Positions 1-10,759 of a stretch of 41,290 nt of DNA are shown here, in pieces. A program made the position numbers and the translations under genes. Within the stretch, counting starts at the first letter, position 1. Every line of letters begins with the position of its first letter. The notes under the pieces were generated by a model that saw only the letters and a program-made list of their open reading frames with translations, was not told the DNA's origin and did not search any database. This stretch comes from Symbiodinium natans (Eukaryota; Sar; Dinophyceae; Suessiales; Symbiodiniaceae). The stretch is taken from the NCBI GenBank assembly GCA_905221605.1, contig CAJNDS010001020.1:1-41290 (forward strand). Direction: 5' to 3'.

Positions 1-1
1 G

Positions 2-580
2 CAACCCGACGCTGTAAGTCAAAAGCAGAGAAGCGGCAGCGCCAGCAGCCCATCGCAGCTGCTTCTCAGCGCCTCCGCGCAGGGCGTCGCCGGCGCCGGC
101 GGCGACTTCCGCAAAGGCCCGTGCAGCCGGTGCCGAGAGCGCCGCGCCTCGGCGCAGCTCGGCAGCGGCAAAAGCCTGAAGCTGCTGCAGCAAACGTGAG
201 AGCTGCTCCGGCTCGGGCTGCCGAAGAAGCTGCTCAGCCAGGGCCACGAGCTCAGGGAGACCTTCGGGGCCATTGCGATTGGCTTGCAAAGCCACAGCCG
301 CTTTTTTGCTGCGCTTGGCCGTGGCGCGGCGGGGCCCCAACGCCGCGACAGCGCCCATCCCCATAGCGCCGACGCCAGCAGCAGCGACGTTTAGGTGCCT
401 GGCGTCATTGTTGGCCGAGGCTGTGCTGCCGACTTGGCCGCGTGCCACCTGCGCCTGGCGTGGCGCATCCTGTCCAGCCACTGCGATGAAACTCGGGGCC
501 GCCAAGAACGCAGCGGCGGTTGCGGCACCGGCAAGCACAGTGCGGCCGTTGGAGCGTGCCATCTTGCTGATGACCGCCAT
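2..580 (-). CDS. Partial protein with plastid-type bipartite leader; function unknown
   Basis: An open frame of 193 codons starts at the ATG at 580 and runs off the left edge without a stop, so the C-terminus is missing. Upstream the frame is closed by a stop at 662-664. The protein begins MAVISKMARSNGRTVLAG and has a hydrophobic stretch near residues 15-36 (alanine-rich, ending PSFIAVAG). An S/T/R/Q-rich stretch follows, then a second hydrophobic patch near residue 70 (GVGAMGMGAVAALG) followed by RRATAKRSKK. Signal peptide, transit-like region and second hydrophobic segment is the known layout of leaders for nucleus-encoded peridinin-plastid proteins, so plastid import is inferred. The rest is Ala/Leu/Gln-rich (PELVALAEQLLRQPEPEQL), probably helical, and ends in another apolar stretch. 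The mature function cannot be named. A second ATG (codon 7) is equally possible as start. Confidence 0.6.
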   Translation of the reverse strand, partial: MAVISKMARSNGRTVLAGAATAAAFLAAPSFIAVAGQDAPRQAQVARGQVGSTASANNDARHLNVAAAGVGAMGMGAVAALGPRRATAKRSKKAAVALQANRNGPEGLPELVALAEQLLRQPEPEQLSRLLQQLQAFAAAELRRGAALSAPAARAFAEVAAGAGDALRGGAEKQLRWAAGAAASLLLTYSVGL

Positions 581-1080
581 GTGGCAGCACGTTACGAAAA
601 CAACAATTGACTCGTCGCACTGTGCGTGCTGAGTGAAAACTGACTTGAGCAACACTGGATTTCAACGTGCCGTTGATTCCTGCCAAAATCACTTCAACAT
701 GGTGGACGCAAATACATAGTTCACGACATTTGTTGGGGGAACTTGGAATTGACTTGACAGTACAATGCAACAGCAAGTCTTCGAAAACGAGCTGGCTTCA
801 AAGGAAGGTTTCATTGTCCCGCCGCTTTCGTGCCAAGCTTCGTTTTCGAAACCACGGCAGCAAACTCATCCGCGCAGTCCAATACTGGATTGGTCATGAG
901 AAACAGAGTAGCAGGCTGAGCATGTCAGGCTAGATGAACACATTTCGTAGTGATATGCACACCACCTAAAACCGAAAATCGAAGCATGTTCTCCATGGTT
1001 TCAGCATGTTCGCTGCTCAATGTTAAAGCCAACTGGACAAAGGATGGGCCGAAAGAACTTTCTAAAAGCGCTCGTCCATG

Positions 1081-1213
1081 ATGAGCAAAGTCAGCATTCA
1101 TTATCATCAGCCGCATCATCAGCATAAGCATTATCATCATGACCATATTTCTGTAATGCGTATCGGACAAGAACACCATCAATATCATCATCATAACCTT
1201 TATAACAAGCACC
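1081..1213. repeat. Degenerate CAT/ATC trinucleotide tract
   Basis: Clusters of CAT, ATC and TCATCAT recur through this stretch. The His-rich and Met/Ile-rich open frames here are by-products of the repeat, not genes. Confidence 0.6.
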
Positions 1214-1373
1214 CGCATCCATCAATCAGATTGACCCATTTCACATTCCTTTCCTTCAAGTTCTGAGAATGCATTCAAGACTGAGACACGTGAGTGCGAC
1301 CTTGGGCCGAGGGCTTAGGTCAACAAACATGTGAGGCAGAAGACATAGGTACGACCACCACACAACACCAAAA

Positions 1374-1403
1374 GACAGCCGAAAGACTGACAGCCGAAAG
1401 ACT
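1374..1403. repeat. 15-bp direct tandem duplication
   Basis: The unit GACAGCCGAAAGACT occurs twice in immediate succession and is perfect. Confidence 0.85.
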
Positions 1404-2481
1404 GCGTGGTCACAGCCGCTGCTATGCCACTCTGGCCCAGTTCTTTGCCATCTGGGCGGAACTGGATGCAGCCACAAGACAGCTGTTCAGTATTCCGGCA
1501 CTACCCAGCACTGCGGCGGTTCCTGCCCAGACCGAGTTAAACGCCTAGCCGGCTCAATGCACAAACACTTCTCCACAGATCCTGCTTCAATCGTCCAGCC
1601 TGCCTCCCCTTTCTCTTGGTCAAGCAAGCGCAGAAGCTTGAAGAAATGAAGGTGCCGCATGGCCCACCGGCAAGCCGCCTTCTTTGAAATGTTTTCAATA
1701 TTGCCTGCTGTTCTTTTTCCAGCAAGAAATTTCTCCACAGTAGATTTAGCCCCAGCTTCATCTTCAAAGAAACCATCAAACTGCAAAAGATTCTTGTATG
1801 TGTTAGTTACAGCAGCAAAAGGCCATCATCAATCTTCCGCAGTCCAGCTCAATTAAACATGTTGGAAAAGAGCTTACATTAGCCCAGCAATTCCCAACAG
1901 TCCATGAGCCGCAGGTTCCTTCCCCCTTACTAACAAATTTTTTTTTGCTTGCACGACAAAGGCAAACAAGGCCTGACATTTCACAAGTTAATGCATGCTG
2001 CAAAACCGTCTTGTGCACATCTAATGAATCCAAAGCAATGTAAGGCGCATGCTCCGCTCCGCGCTCCGCAGTGTGCACTTAGCTGATTGACCCTCTGAGC
2101 AAAAATCCGTGGCAAAGCCTGCTTGACTGGCTAGCATGGCAGATTGCGGCAATCCAAGGCGGTACACCAGTCAACAAGTGAACGGCAACCCTCACAGTTT
2201 TGCATTGGCCCAGATCCGCGCTAAGGCGCGCCACAACACTGCGCCTAGCACTGTACAGCCGCACACGCCTGCACTCCGTTCTAAAGTTCACCCTTCACCT
2301 TTTAAGCACGCAGCTTAGATGCTGCCACCGCTTTCTGCAGGCCCACGCCGCACAAGCCAGGCAAAGAGGGACGCTTGATGCCACAAGCGCTGCGGATGTT
2401 CACCTGGGCAGGGAGCGAAAAGGGCAAAGGCCTAAGGTAAGGGGGGCCAAGTAGTTTACGGTGAATTTGGGCTGGGGGTTC

Positions 2482-3102
2482 TTAGGGTAGCAAGATGGGC
2501 GTTTTAAGGCAGGACGCCATGCGTCGTGTTGACCTGGGCGGGGATGGGCTCGAAGGCAGACTGCAGGTGAAGGAAATCCGCATTAGCTCTGATTTTGGAG
2601 GAAAGGCCAGGCTATCTAGGTTGTCCCTTGGAAGGGTTAGGGCATGGCAGGCAAGGCTGAGGTTATTGTGGGCTGTACTAAGCTGAGCTTGGCAGGCGGA
2701 CAGGGCCTGCTTAAAATGTTCTGCTTGTTGGCTGAGTAGGCGGGACAGCATGTCCTGGGCGCGGAGCTGATTATGCTGAAAAAAACAGCAAGTCCATAGC
2801 AAAGATCTTGAAGGCAAAGAGGTCGGACATCCAGTGGGAGCTTGCAAGTCAGGCGGACCAGAGCCGGCGGGGCTGCTGGCCATGTGCACGATATCGGCCT
2901 GTGGGCTGTCTGGGCCACGGTGGCCAAGAGGCCCTCGCAGAAGAGCGATGCGCTGTTGATGCAAGTGAGCCAGCTGTGTCCAGCTGCAGCAGTACAGTGC
3001 CAGCTGAGCCAAGTCAGCTGGGCATGGGCAACAGACAAAATAACCCAGTGCGAAGCCACCGATTTGCCCCACCCCGGATGGTTCATTCCTCCAGATGTGC
3101 AT
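2482..3102 (-). CDS. Long open frame, possible coding relic, unidentified
   Basis: A 206-codon minus-strand frame lies in a region with few other long frames. Its middle (FKQALSACQAQLSTAHNN) could form a coiled coil rich in Gln, Leu and Ala, and the tail is Ser/Pro-rich. A second minus-strand frame is also open over most of the same stretch, which weakens the case for real coding. No known domain was recognised. It could be an exon, a relic of a gag-like protein, or chance. Confidence 0.2.
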   Translation of the reverse strand: MHIWRNEPSGVGQIGGFALGYFVCCPCPADLAQLALYCCSWTQLAHLHQQRIALLRGPLGHRGPDSPQADIVHMASSPAGSGPPDLQAPTGCPTSLPSRSLLWTCCFFQHNQLRAQDMLSRLLSQQAEHFKQALSACQAQLSTAHNNLSLACHALTLPRDNLDSLAFPPKSELMRISFTCSLPSSPSPPRSTRRMASCLKTPILLP

Positions 3103-4409
3103 TATGGTCTGCTTCTGGTGCGGACTTCGTCTACCTCCACCCCCGGGATCAAGGGGAGCACAACTGGGGGTATTTGGGGATGCCCAAATACCGTCGTCTC
3201 ACAAGCCTAGATGTGGCGATTGGGGAACCCGAGAGCACTATGGTTTCCCAAGCCTCAATCGGCTGGTTTCTTTCTTTCGCTGGTTTGATCAGGACTCCCC
3301 CAGCCTGAGCAGCAAAAGTCAGGAGGTGGGTAACCTCCATCATGCCAGCATCCCACTGCTCGCGAGCCTTTTGGTGCACGAATTAAATCAATGGACAGCT
3401 GTTTTGTCGAGGCTCTGATCGACATGAAAGTTCTGTTCGAACTTCCTTTGCAGACGATGGGTTGGCAAGACCCCTTGGCAACATCATGGAAGAGCCTCGC
3501 TGGGACCACCGGCTGATGCAGCCTAGGAGGTTGCATCCTCCCAGCGAGGACACAGCAGAGGTTTCATCCTCGCTACCAGGGCATAACCCCTCACCGATTC
3601 CCTCTCACAGCCTGCACCAGGTGCATAGAGGCCTTGAGGGACCATTTTGTCAGGCTGTTGATCGAGATCCTGGTAGCATCCCGAAGAGGATGATTACGAA
3701 GTCGAGGTCCATCCTCGCTGCCAGAGAAATCGCCCCTGGCCGTTTTCCTCAAGCAGAGCACTTCTCCAAAACATGCCGCCATGTAAGGACGGAGGCAACC
3801 TCTCCTCTGAAGAGGCGTGTTTTGGCCGGCACATGCGGAATGCAAAGCTGCGCTTTTTCTGTTTTTTTGCCGCCACCGGTCTTGAACCTTGATCCGTCGG
3901 ACTCTTCCTGAGCCACAGTCCAGGCCACGTGTCTTTCCGTGGAGCTGGCCATTCTTGGTTTTTCAGGTCAGCATTCAGTTTTGGAACTGGAGAAGCTTCC
4001 AGGTTTCCCATTCGGTGGCTCTGTGCTTCATTTGAGGCTTGAGGCTGCATGAGGTTTCCATAGGGGTCCATCGACAGACAGGTCAGAAAGTGATTCTAGA
4101 CTTCTAAACGACCCAAAGTCAAGTTCCTGTGTGACGGTCACAGAAGATTGTGAAGTGAGTGAGAAGGAGCGGCTGGAGTCTCCAGTGCCAGTTATTTTCT
4201 GTCTTACAGCCTCAATTTGGGGCACGATTCGCCGCATTTTTTTTTGTACGTTCAGAAGATTTCAGACAAGTGCAAAAAAGCAGGTTGTGCGTGCTGTTGG
4301 AAAGCGTCTAAAACGTGGCTGTACGTGTACAAGTGTGTTTGCTGCCCGCGCGCAACGGCACAGCATGTTCCGCCTGTTCATCCCCCTCCCGCCTGCTGTG
4401 TAGCTGCTG
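3103..4409. other. No gene recognised
   Basis: Open frames here are short and conflicting. Some wording recurs loosely (for example CATCCTCGCT followed by CCAG near 3563 and 3711), suggesting old internal duplications. No domain, RNA gene or clear repeat array was seen. Confidence 0.35.
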
Positions 4410-4600
4410 GCTCGACAGGCGGATTTGTGCATCTAGTCCGTTCGGATTCAGTTTCAACTTTTGGACCCGGTGTAGACTTTGTGCATTTTCTTATCCGCCT
4501 GAGCCATGGCTTGCTCGCTCCGGCGTGTTTCATTCACCCAGAGCTAGAGTCCGGTCTTCAGTTTGCCCGACTCTCGGTTCTCACTCAGCTTCGCTAGTGC
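4410..4600 (+). repeat. Dispersed repeat, copy 1 (element 5' leader)
   Basis: GACAGGCGGATTTGTGCAT at about 4414 and the following ~35 bp match 19213-19262 with only scattered differences. A second matching block (TAGAGTC near 4544, then CGGTTCTCAC) lines up with ~19407-19450. This copy lies just upstream of the gag-like ORF, so it probably belongs to the element's 5' terminal region. Confidence 0.5.
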
Positions 4601-4629
4601 TGAGCCTGTTCCTGCTGCCGCTGCAGAGG

Positions 4630-5010
4630 AACCTGTTCCGTCTGCCGCTGCAGTCGCGAACTGGCACGACTGGAACGGCTCACGTCCAGTTGGTGCGGTA
4701 CTCGGCCGCTAATGTTTAGCGCGTCGCTGTGCCCGGTTCTTTGAACCCTCCGCCTGCTGTCCGCTGACTCAGGCGTGCCGCCTCTGGAACGGTTCACGTC
4801 CAGCTTGCGCGACACTCGGCATGCTTTCTGCTGCCCGCTGTGTCCTCACTGTTGATATGCCTGCTGTCCGCTGACTCAGGCTTGCACGTCTGGTGCGGCT
4901 CACGCCCAGTTCTGTGCCGCGCTCGGTTTCTTTACCGCTGCGCGTTTCCTCTGTGCTCCGCCTGCTGTCCGCTGACTTAGGCTGGCTACACGCACTTGGT
5001 GCTGGCCACT
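4630..5010 (+). repeat. About four diverged tandem repeats (~100 bp)
   Basis: The phrase CCTGCTGTCCGCTGACT recurs near 4754, 4860 and 4964, with a more diverged version near 4633. Each is followed by a GGCTCACG or GTTCACGTCCAG block and a CACTCGG or CGCTCGG block. The array ends about 200 bp before the first gag-like ATG. That position suits a promoter or LTR-type leader of the retroelement, but this role is an inference. Confidence 0.6.
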
Positions 5011-5210
5011 CGCACATCGAGTCATCGAGGACAGGGTTTTCTTTTGTTGTTGATGTCTGTCTGTTTTTTACAGTCTTTCTTTCTGTCTTCAACTGCCCTG
5101 CACTTGCAACCGCATGCTGTGTTTGAGTATTTTGCTGCTTGTTTGCCAGCCGCTTTCAGATGTTCTCAAGCTTCTGCGTCAACTTCGACTGTTTCCCCCT
5201 GTTTGGTGCC

Positions 5211-6336
5211 ATGGCTTCCCGTCAGACGCCGACTCCTGCCGAAGCCACTGCCGCCGCGGTTGCAGCCGCCCAAGCCCAGGTTCCGCCTGCTGCCGGCCCT
5301 TCTGCCCAGGATTCCGCTGATGCCCGTGCTGATGAGCAAGCTCGCAGATCCGCCCGTCACGCTGAGCTCGTCCGAGCCTGGCGCACTATCTGCGAGCCCG
5401 AGCACGAGGACTCCGCACTTGCCCTTGCCTCCCTGGATGTGCAGTCCGTTTGCTTTGTGTCGGACGTGTGCCATGACGTCCTCATGGACAGGCTCTTTCA
5501 CCTCCCTGCCGACATCTTGTCCCGCATGCAGCCCTCTGGCCGCCGCATCACCCGCACCCTCAGGTCTGACCGCTGGGCCGATGCCACGTCGTCCGAGGAT
5601 GATGCCGCCCAGCCGCCCCAGGATGCCACGCCACCGCCTGCACCGCCAGCGCATGATCCTGCAGCCTGGTCCCGCGAACGGGATTGGCACCACAGCACCG
5701 CGACGGGGGTCTACACTGGCCCGTTGCCTGACCAAACACCGCCTGCCAACACGCCTGCCAGCACGCCTGCCCCTGCTGCAACCCCGGAGCTTTTCTCAAC
5801 CCGTCCGGCCCGCACGCCCGTTGCTCCGCGCCCCATCCGCCAGGACAACATGCACTTCGATCCCAACATCGGCCATCGCGCCGTGCCCGCTGACTCCCCA
5901 GCCTCCGTGGTCCGCACTGACCGCGACCGCCTGCCGGCCATTTGCCCACTGCCGCCACCGACCCGCGGCCCGATGAGGCGCTCAACTTCGATCCGGGCTT
6001 CACGGACTCCCCTAACCAGGGCCCGTGCATGGAGCACAAATTGCTCTGCCCGCTTCCGCCTGCACTGTTGTCCGCCCGCCATGGTGGCCGTATCCGGACA
6101 TGTTTTGCGTGCATCCGGACGAGATTCCGCGGCGGTTGTATGTCCGCTTGCAGCCGCCCGCGGATGCTGTCAGCCACCTCCGCCTCCGCGGGTACTGTAC
6201 CCACATCTGCTCCGCCTTTGACTCGCCGGACCGTGCCCCCACCTGCACAGGCCTCTGCTTCCGCCCGGTCATGTTCGGCGAGAGGTCCGGGCAGAAGGAA
6301 CACCAGTGCTCCGCCTGTCACCGTTTGCACTCCTGA
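5211..6336 (+). pseudogene. Gag-like protein with Cys-rich tail, frameshifted
   Basis: The likely start is the ATG at 5211 (MASRQTPTPAEAT). The first ~240 codons stay in one frame: an Ala-rich N-terminus, a helical region (HAELVRAWRTICEPEHEDS), then a long Pro/Ala-rich stretch. Coding sense then moves to a second frame near 5950 (DEALNFDPGFTDSPNQG) and a third near 6050. The third carries WPYPDMFCVHPDEIPRRLYV and a Cys-rich end with CTHIC, CTGLC and CSACHRLH, which could bind zinc, before a stop at 6336. The nucleic-acid-binding gag role is inferred from position in the element and the Cys-rich tail. At least two frame changes make it non-functional as written, unless some are sequencing errors. 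Confidence 0.45.
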
Positions 6337-6630
6337 GCCGCCCGGTTTCCGCGGAGTTGCCTTTGCTGAATTGCCGCCCGGCCGCCTCCTTTACAATTAA
6401 GCCTCAAGGTTCTGTAACTTCCTACGCGGCCGCGGCTTTTCCGCTCTGGCTCCTCCGCTCCATGCTTTTTGCCCTTTGCTTCTGGCCACAGTGCCTTTCG
6501 CACGCGCCCTGCCTTGAAAAAAGCTGCCCGTGTTTCGCGTTCTGCAGCTGCACTTTTTCCCTGGGGTTGGTTCCCTTTAGTTCTGTTCAGGGCTGTTCAG
6601 GGACGCTCCCGCCAGGACATCCTCATCGCC

Positions 6631-7407
6631 ATGGACGAGCATGATTCTCCTTGTCCTGCACCGGTGCTACCGTCGCCTGATGTTGTCCGCTCGTCCGCCC
6701 CCTTGGCCCCTTGCCTGACACATCTCATACCGGCTGTCGTTCCCCCGGTGCCACCTGGCCTGTCTGTTGGTGCTTCTCCACCTTCCGTGCACCCACCTTC
6801 GGACCCCCCCCAGGCCGCTTGCATTCCACCCCCGGCTGTGTCGCATCCCTTGTCGTCCGTTGGTGCTCCTACTTCACAACTGCACCCACCTCCGGACGCC
6901 CATGCATTTCTCCCTGTGCACCCTCTGCCTGGCCGACACGTCCAAGACCTCGATGCTGGTCCCGTGCACTCTGTGGACGCGTCTCCGGATGCTTCAGCTG
7001 TTGCTCAAGACCTTCATGTCAGTCCACTTTCTGGCGCAGCCGCTGCAGTGGAGCCTGCGCCCCCGCCTTTGCTGGAGCAAGCCGCTCCTGAACAGAATGC
7101 CGTCTCCAGCGGACTCCTGCACCCTTCCGGCATACTGTCTTCCCCGTCTGTGCACGCAGAGCCTGCTGCTTCTAGGCCTGCCGCTTTGGCCGGCCTGCCG
7201 GCATCACCGTTGCCAAGCCTGCCTGCTTCTCCTGCATCCCCGCCTGCAACGCCGAAACCTTCTCCTTTGTCTTCAGGCTCTGCTGGCTCCTTCTCGTTGG
7301 TGTCAGCTGCACCGTGCCCGGCATCCTGCCAACCAATTGTGCCCTCTCGCAATATTCCGCGTTGGCTTGATGGTTCCTCAATCCGGCATACCGGCCGCCA
7401 GGCCTAG
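6631..7407 (+). CDS. Pro/Ser/Ala-rich open frame, probable polyprotein linker
   Basis: The frame starts at ATG 6631 (MDEHDSPCPAP) and runs about 258 codons to a stop at 7407. It consists almost wholly of Pro, Ser, Ala, Val and Leu with no domain recognised. Neighbouring frames are also open over long spans, because GC-rich codons make stops rare here. It lies between the gag-like pseudogene and the recombinase, so it is most simply an interdomain linker of the retroelement. It may not have been a separate protein. Confidence 0.3.
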   Translation: MDEHDSPCPAPVLPSPDVVRSSAPLAPCLTHLIPAVVPPVPPGLSVGASPPSVHPPSDPPQAACIPPPAVSHPLSSVGAPTSQLHPPPDAHAFLPVHPLPGRHVQDLDAGPVHSVDASPDASAVAQDLHVSPLSGAAAAVEPAPPPLLEQAAPEQNAVSSGLLHPSGILSSPSVHAEPAASRPAALAGLPASPLPSLPASPASPPATPKPSPLSSGSAGSFSLVSAAPCPASCQPIVPSRNIPRWLDGSSIRHTGRQA

Positions 7408-7619
7408 TTGCTGCCGCCGTGGCCCTTAAACCTGCAATCCCTAACCCGCCTAAGCGCTCATTCAGAGCCCTGGCCCCGACCCTAATCCCGCCCTTACCAG
7501 CCCCTAAACTGCGTGCACGTTCACTGCCCGCCTTGGCCCCTCCTGGGCCCGCTACAATCGCAGTGACGCCCTGTGCTAAGCCGGCCGCCTACATACGCAA
7601 GCTTACGGCTCCGCTTCCC

Positions 7620-8770
7620 TGCACGTGTGCTTTCGAAGCTGCTCGGGACAAACTCATTGCACGCTGGTTGTTTTTTGTCAACCTTTTGGCCAGCTTCTCG
7701 GCTCTTTTTGTGGAGGCATCCGCTTCATCCGACCCGGATTTCTTCATCAGTCGTGTTGTTATAACAAACGCGCCTTGAACTCTACAACGCTATCTAGTCA
7801 TGTGGGCCGCCTGGTGTTTGCACTGTGAGATTCGCCGATCGTCAGCACACGATCCGCAACCAGGTGTGTTGCCAGACTGGTTGCGTGCCCGCTCTAGTCC
7901 CCAAGGCCTGGCCACCATGCCCTTCAAGGCTCTGTCCTGGTTTTCTAGAAAGGCTGGTCTTCCGCTCCTGCGCCGCCAGCTTGAGGGTGCTATTGCCCGA
8001 GCCTTTCTTTCTCCATCTGCCCCACTTGAGCACCGCGAAAGCCTTCCCTTCTCATTGAGCTTCACGGCTTGGTTGGAGGCCCGCGTTCTCTGCCCGGACA
8101 CGCTGCCTGCAGAGACTTACATGTTGGGTGTTTTGCTGTGCGCAATTTGGGCTTCACTCCGCTGGGGTGACCTTCTGTGGGTTCCGCCAGCCCGCTTGCA
8201 TTTTCAAGCGCCCTCCGCTGCCTTGGTGGGCATCTGTATTCGCACGAAGACCACTAAATCCGGGATGCCTTGGGGCATCTATTCGCCCGGCCTTTTGGGT
8301 TTCCGCCGCGTCCTCCTGGACGACCCGCTGGTTGTAAGTTGTCAAGCAAGTTCTTGCGGACACCAATGCCTTGCACCCACACCGCGTCATCGATTTCTTG
8401 CCCGCCATCCTTTCTGCCGACGCCGGTCACCCGGTCATTGTCAAGCCGCTGTTCCGGGACCAAGCATGCGCAGTGCCGTGGATCCGCAGTCTCCTTTGCC
8501 ACCATTGGAATCTGCACAGCTCGGAGCCGATGCCTTCTGCGTTTAACCTAATAGCCGCTCACTCGGCTAAGACCACACTCCTGTCTTGGGCCCGCCAGTT
8601 GGACATGCCTGCTGAGCCCAGACGCATTCAAGGCCATCATCGGCTGTCAGGTTCGGACAAATCCGTTGCACTCTACAGCCGTGATGATATCGGCCCAATG
8701 TTGTGTTGCCAACGCACCGTGATTTCATGCATCCGCGCTGGCTTTCGTCCGCTTCAGCCACTGGCTCGGG
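7620..8770 (+). pseudogene. Tyrosine recombinase (phage-integrase family), frameshifted
   Basis: This is the DNA-joining enzyme of DIRS-like elements. A helical N-terminal part (ALNSTTLSSHVGRLVFA) precedes the catalytic core. In the core, WASLRWGDL carries the first catalytic Arg (codon 8160-8162) and RTKTTKSG the beta-hairpin Lys. RRIQGHHRL carries the His-x-x-Arg-type box near 8629-8643, and VALYSRDD the nucleophilic Tyr (codon 8674-8676). The tail AGFRPLQPLARGSDHPL follows, as I recall it in dinoflagellate copies. The sense moves through at least four frames (changes near 7770, 7828, 7900 and 8338), so it is a pseudogene as written, although all catalytic residues can still be seen. The family call is firm; placement in the DIRS group relies on the neighbouring domains. 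Confidence 0.75.
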
Positions 8771-9439
8771 GTTCAGATCATCCGCTTCCGGATTTTCCAA
8801 CGGAGCTGCCGTCAGCTGCTGGCTTGCCGCGTGTCCGCTGGTCAGCTGCACCTGTCGCCCCCCCTCCTGCTCATGCCACGGGGGAGGAAGCTGAGCACAC
8901 TGGCCCACATTCAGCTCCAGGCACACCAGTGCAGTGCATCCTGCAGAAGCCGCCACTCCGCTTGTCCCGTTTGCCCAAGACCCGGACTTGCCACTCCTTC
9001 CGGACCTCCTTCCAGAGCACCCACCCCGCCAGTGTCTAGTTGCTCTTCTGAGAATGACTGTGGATCGGTCTGTTCGGAGCCGCCTTCCGGTGGAGTGCGC
9101 CGCTGCGCTGCAACCTCCCTCGCCGTCCTCCACCCCTGCCCTCTTGCTCTATAATTCGCGCAGCAACGTTACACACGCTGCGTCCTCCTGTGATCCGGAT
9201 GCTCCCCGCGCGCTGTGGTTTCCTGCCCACCTGTGTTGGCTCCGCCCGGCGTGTGGCGCGCAAACAGACCAACTCGACCAGGCGAGTGTGGTCCAGCAAC
9301 CGCCGCCTGCTTGCACCTTGTGCCTCCGTGCGGCGTGCGCCAAACGCTTTGACTCCTGGGAGCTGCTTATACCCCGGCGAGCTCCTGAACTCCGCCGCAA
9401 CGCCGTGCCTGGAGATGTGCTCTGCGATCAAGCACCTGC

Positions 9440-10260
9440 ATGACTCCTCCTGCTCCCCTTGGTTGCCCTGGCGTCAGCGCGCTTCTGAAGCAGACCGCGC
9501 TGCCTGGTCCGAGTCCCGCCGTCCGCGCTCCGACGGTCAGCTGCTTCGAGCCTTGCTCGCTGACGAGTCCGAGGCGCCTGGTCCGACCTCCGCCACGGGC
9601 CTCAATGGGCCGCTGGAGTCCGTGCTTCGTCGCAACCTCTCACTCTTTGCTACCGCATTGGCTATGACGAAGATCACTCACTTGATCACCATCAAACGGT
9701 TCACAGACAAGTTTATCTCCACCGCCTGGCGGTTCCGCTAGACCCGTCGCTCCGCCCGCCGACGCTCAACGAGATCTTAGCCGCGGACCGTGCGGTCCGG
9801 GTCTCCATACATGAATTGGTCCGTGATCACGCCTGGTCCATTGAGGACGCCCTCAACGAGATCTCCACGTGCCGCCAGGACATCTCCGCCCTCTTGCAGC
9901 CTCGTCCGCGACCGGCCAAAGCCGCTGCTGACCCTAATACCCCTAACCCCCGCACCCTCACAACCGCCGTGCGGACCGCTCCCGTTCTGCCCGCAATGAA
10001 GATGCCCGCAAGCCCGCGCCCAAGTCTAAGGGCAAGGGACGCGGTAGAGAGAAGACTGACGGCACTGCTGCCGTGCCCGGCTTCGAGGCATCCTGGTTTC
10101 AGAAGATCGGTAAGCGTGAACTTTGCAAGCGGTATGCCGTGGGCAAGTGCTCCAATCCTAACTGCCGCTATGCTCACACCTCTGCCCGATCCCACTGCCG
10201 TCCGGCAAGCCCTGCGGGCAGAAACATACCGCAGCAGAACACAAGAACACGGCGCATTGA
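9440..10260 (+). pseudogene. Gag-like region with CCCH zinc finger, frameshifted
   Basis: A helical region is readable in one frame (PLESVLRRNLSLFATALAM). It continues after a frame change near 9735 as LDPSLRPPTLNEILAADRAV and WSIEDALNEISTCRQDIS. A further change leads to a Lys/Arg-rich stretch (KPAPKSKGKGRGREKTDG) and a CCCH finger, LCKRYAVGKCSNPNCRYAH (spacing C-x7-C-x4-C-x3-H, about 10122-10180). Just after it another frame change is needed to read a second Cys/His cluster (CPIPLPSGKPCGQKH) that ends at a stop at 10258. Basic stretch plus CCCH suggests RNA binding by a gag-like protein; this role is inferred. Three or more frame changes show decay. Confidence 0.55.
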
Positions 10261-10759
10261 CTATCTTCTGTATCCGGCAACTCTGTGCCGGTGTCTTCCG
10301 ACTCGGAAGATGATTCGAGCAGCGCCGAAGCTACTGCGGGTCCTGCATCCTTGCACACACACAGCGCTATTGCCGCACCGGCACCCGTGCAACACAGCGT
10401 TCCCGCCTGCAGCCCCGAGTTCCGACCGTGCACAGCCGACTCTCACATCAAACAGCCCTCTAATGTCCGTTAACCATGGCCCGTCATGGCCAAGGAACCG
10501 GCACGCCCGACACCGCCGGGCGTTTGCGAGCAACCGGTCCTGCGCCGTTCTCTGCCTAGCCAGCCCAGCATGCCTTGCCCGCCCCCTCATGCGCCAGCGT
10601 ACGTGAGCAACCGGCTGCCGCATCTTGTGCTGACTCTGCTTTTCCTTCTCGCCACTTCCTGCCGGCATGCCTGGTCACCCCGGGCATTCGTGAGCAACCG
10701 GCTTCTGACCTGTCCAGTCCTTCACCGGCTCCACGTGCTTCACAGGATTGCCCCGGGCC

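Larger units (their letters stand above)
662..2481. other. Intergenic DNA, no gene recognised
   Basis: No convincing coding exon was found on either strand. The open frames are short and lack recognisable motifs. The stretch contains a degenerate ATC/CAT trinucleotide tract and a short 15-bp tandem duplication, listed separately. Confidence 0.4.

Noticed and set aside
5139-5976. Several overlapping + and - strand frames over 5.0-6.4 kb as separate genes
   Set aside because: They shadow the gag-like frame; GC-rich codons keep other frames open.
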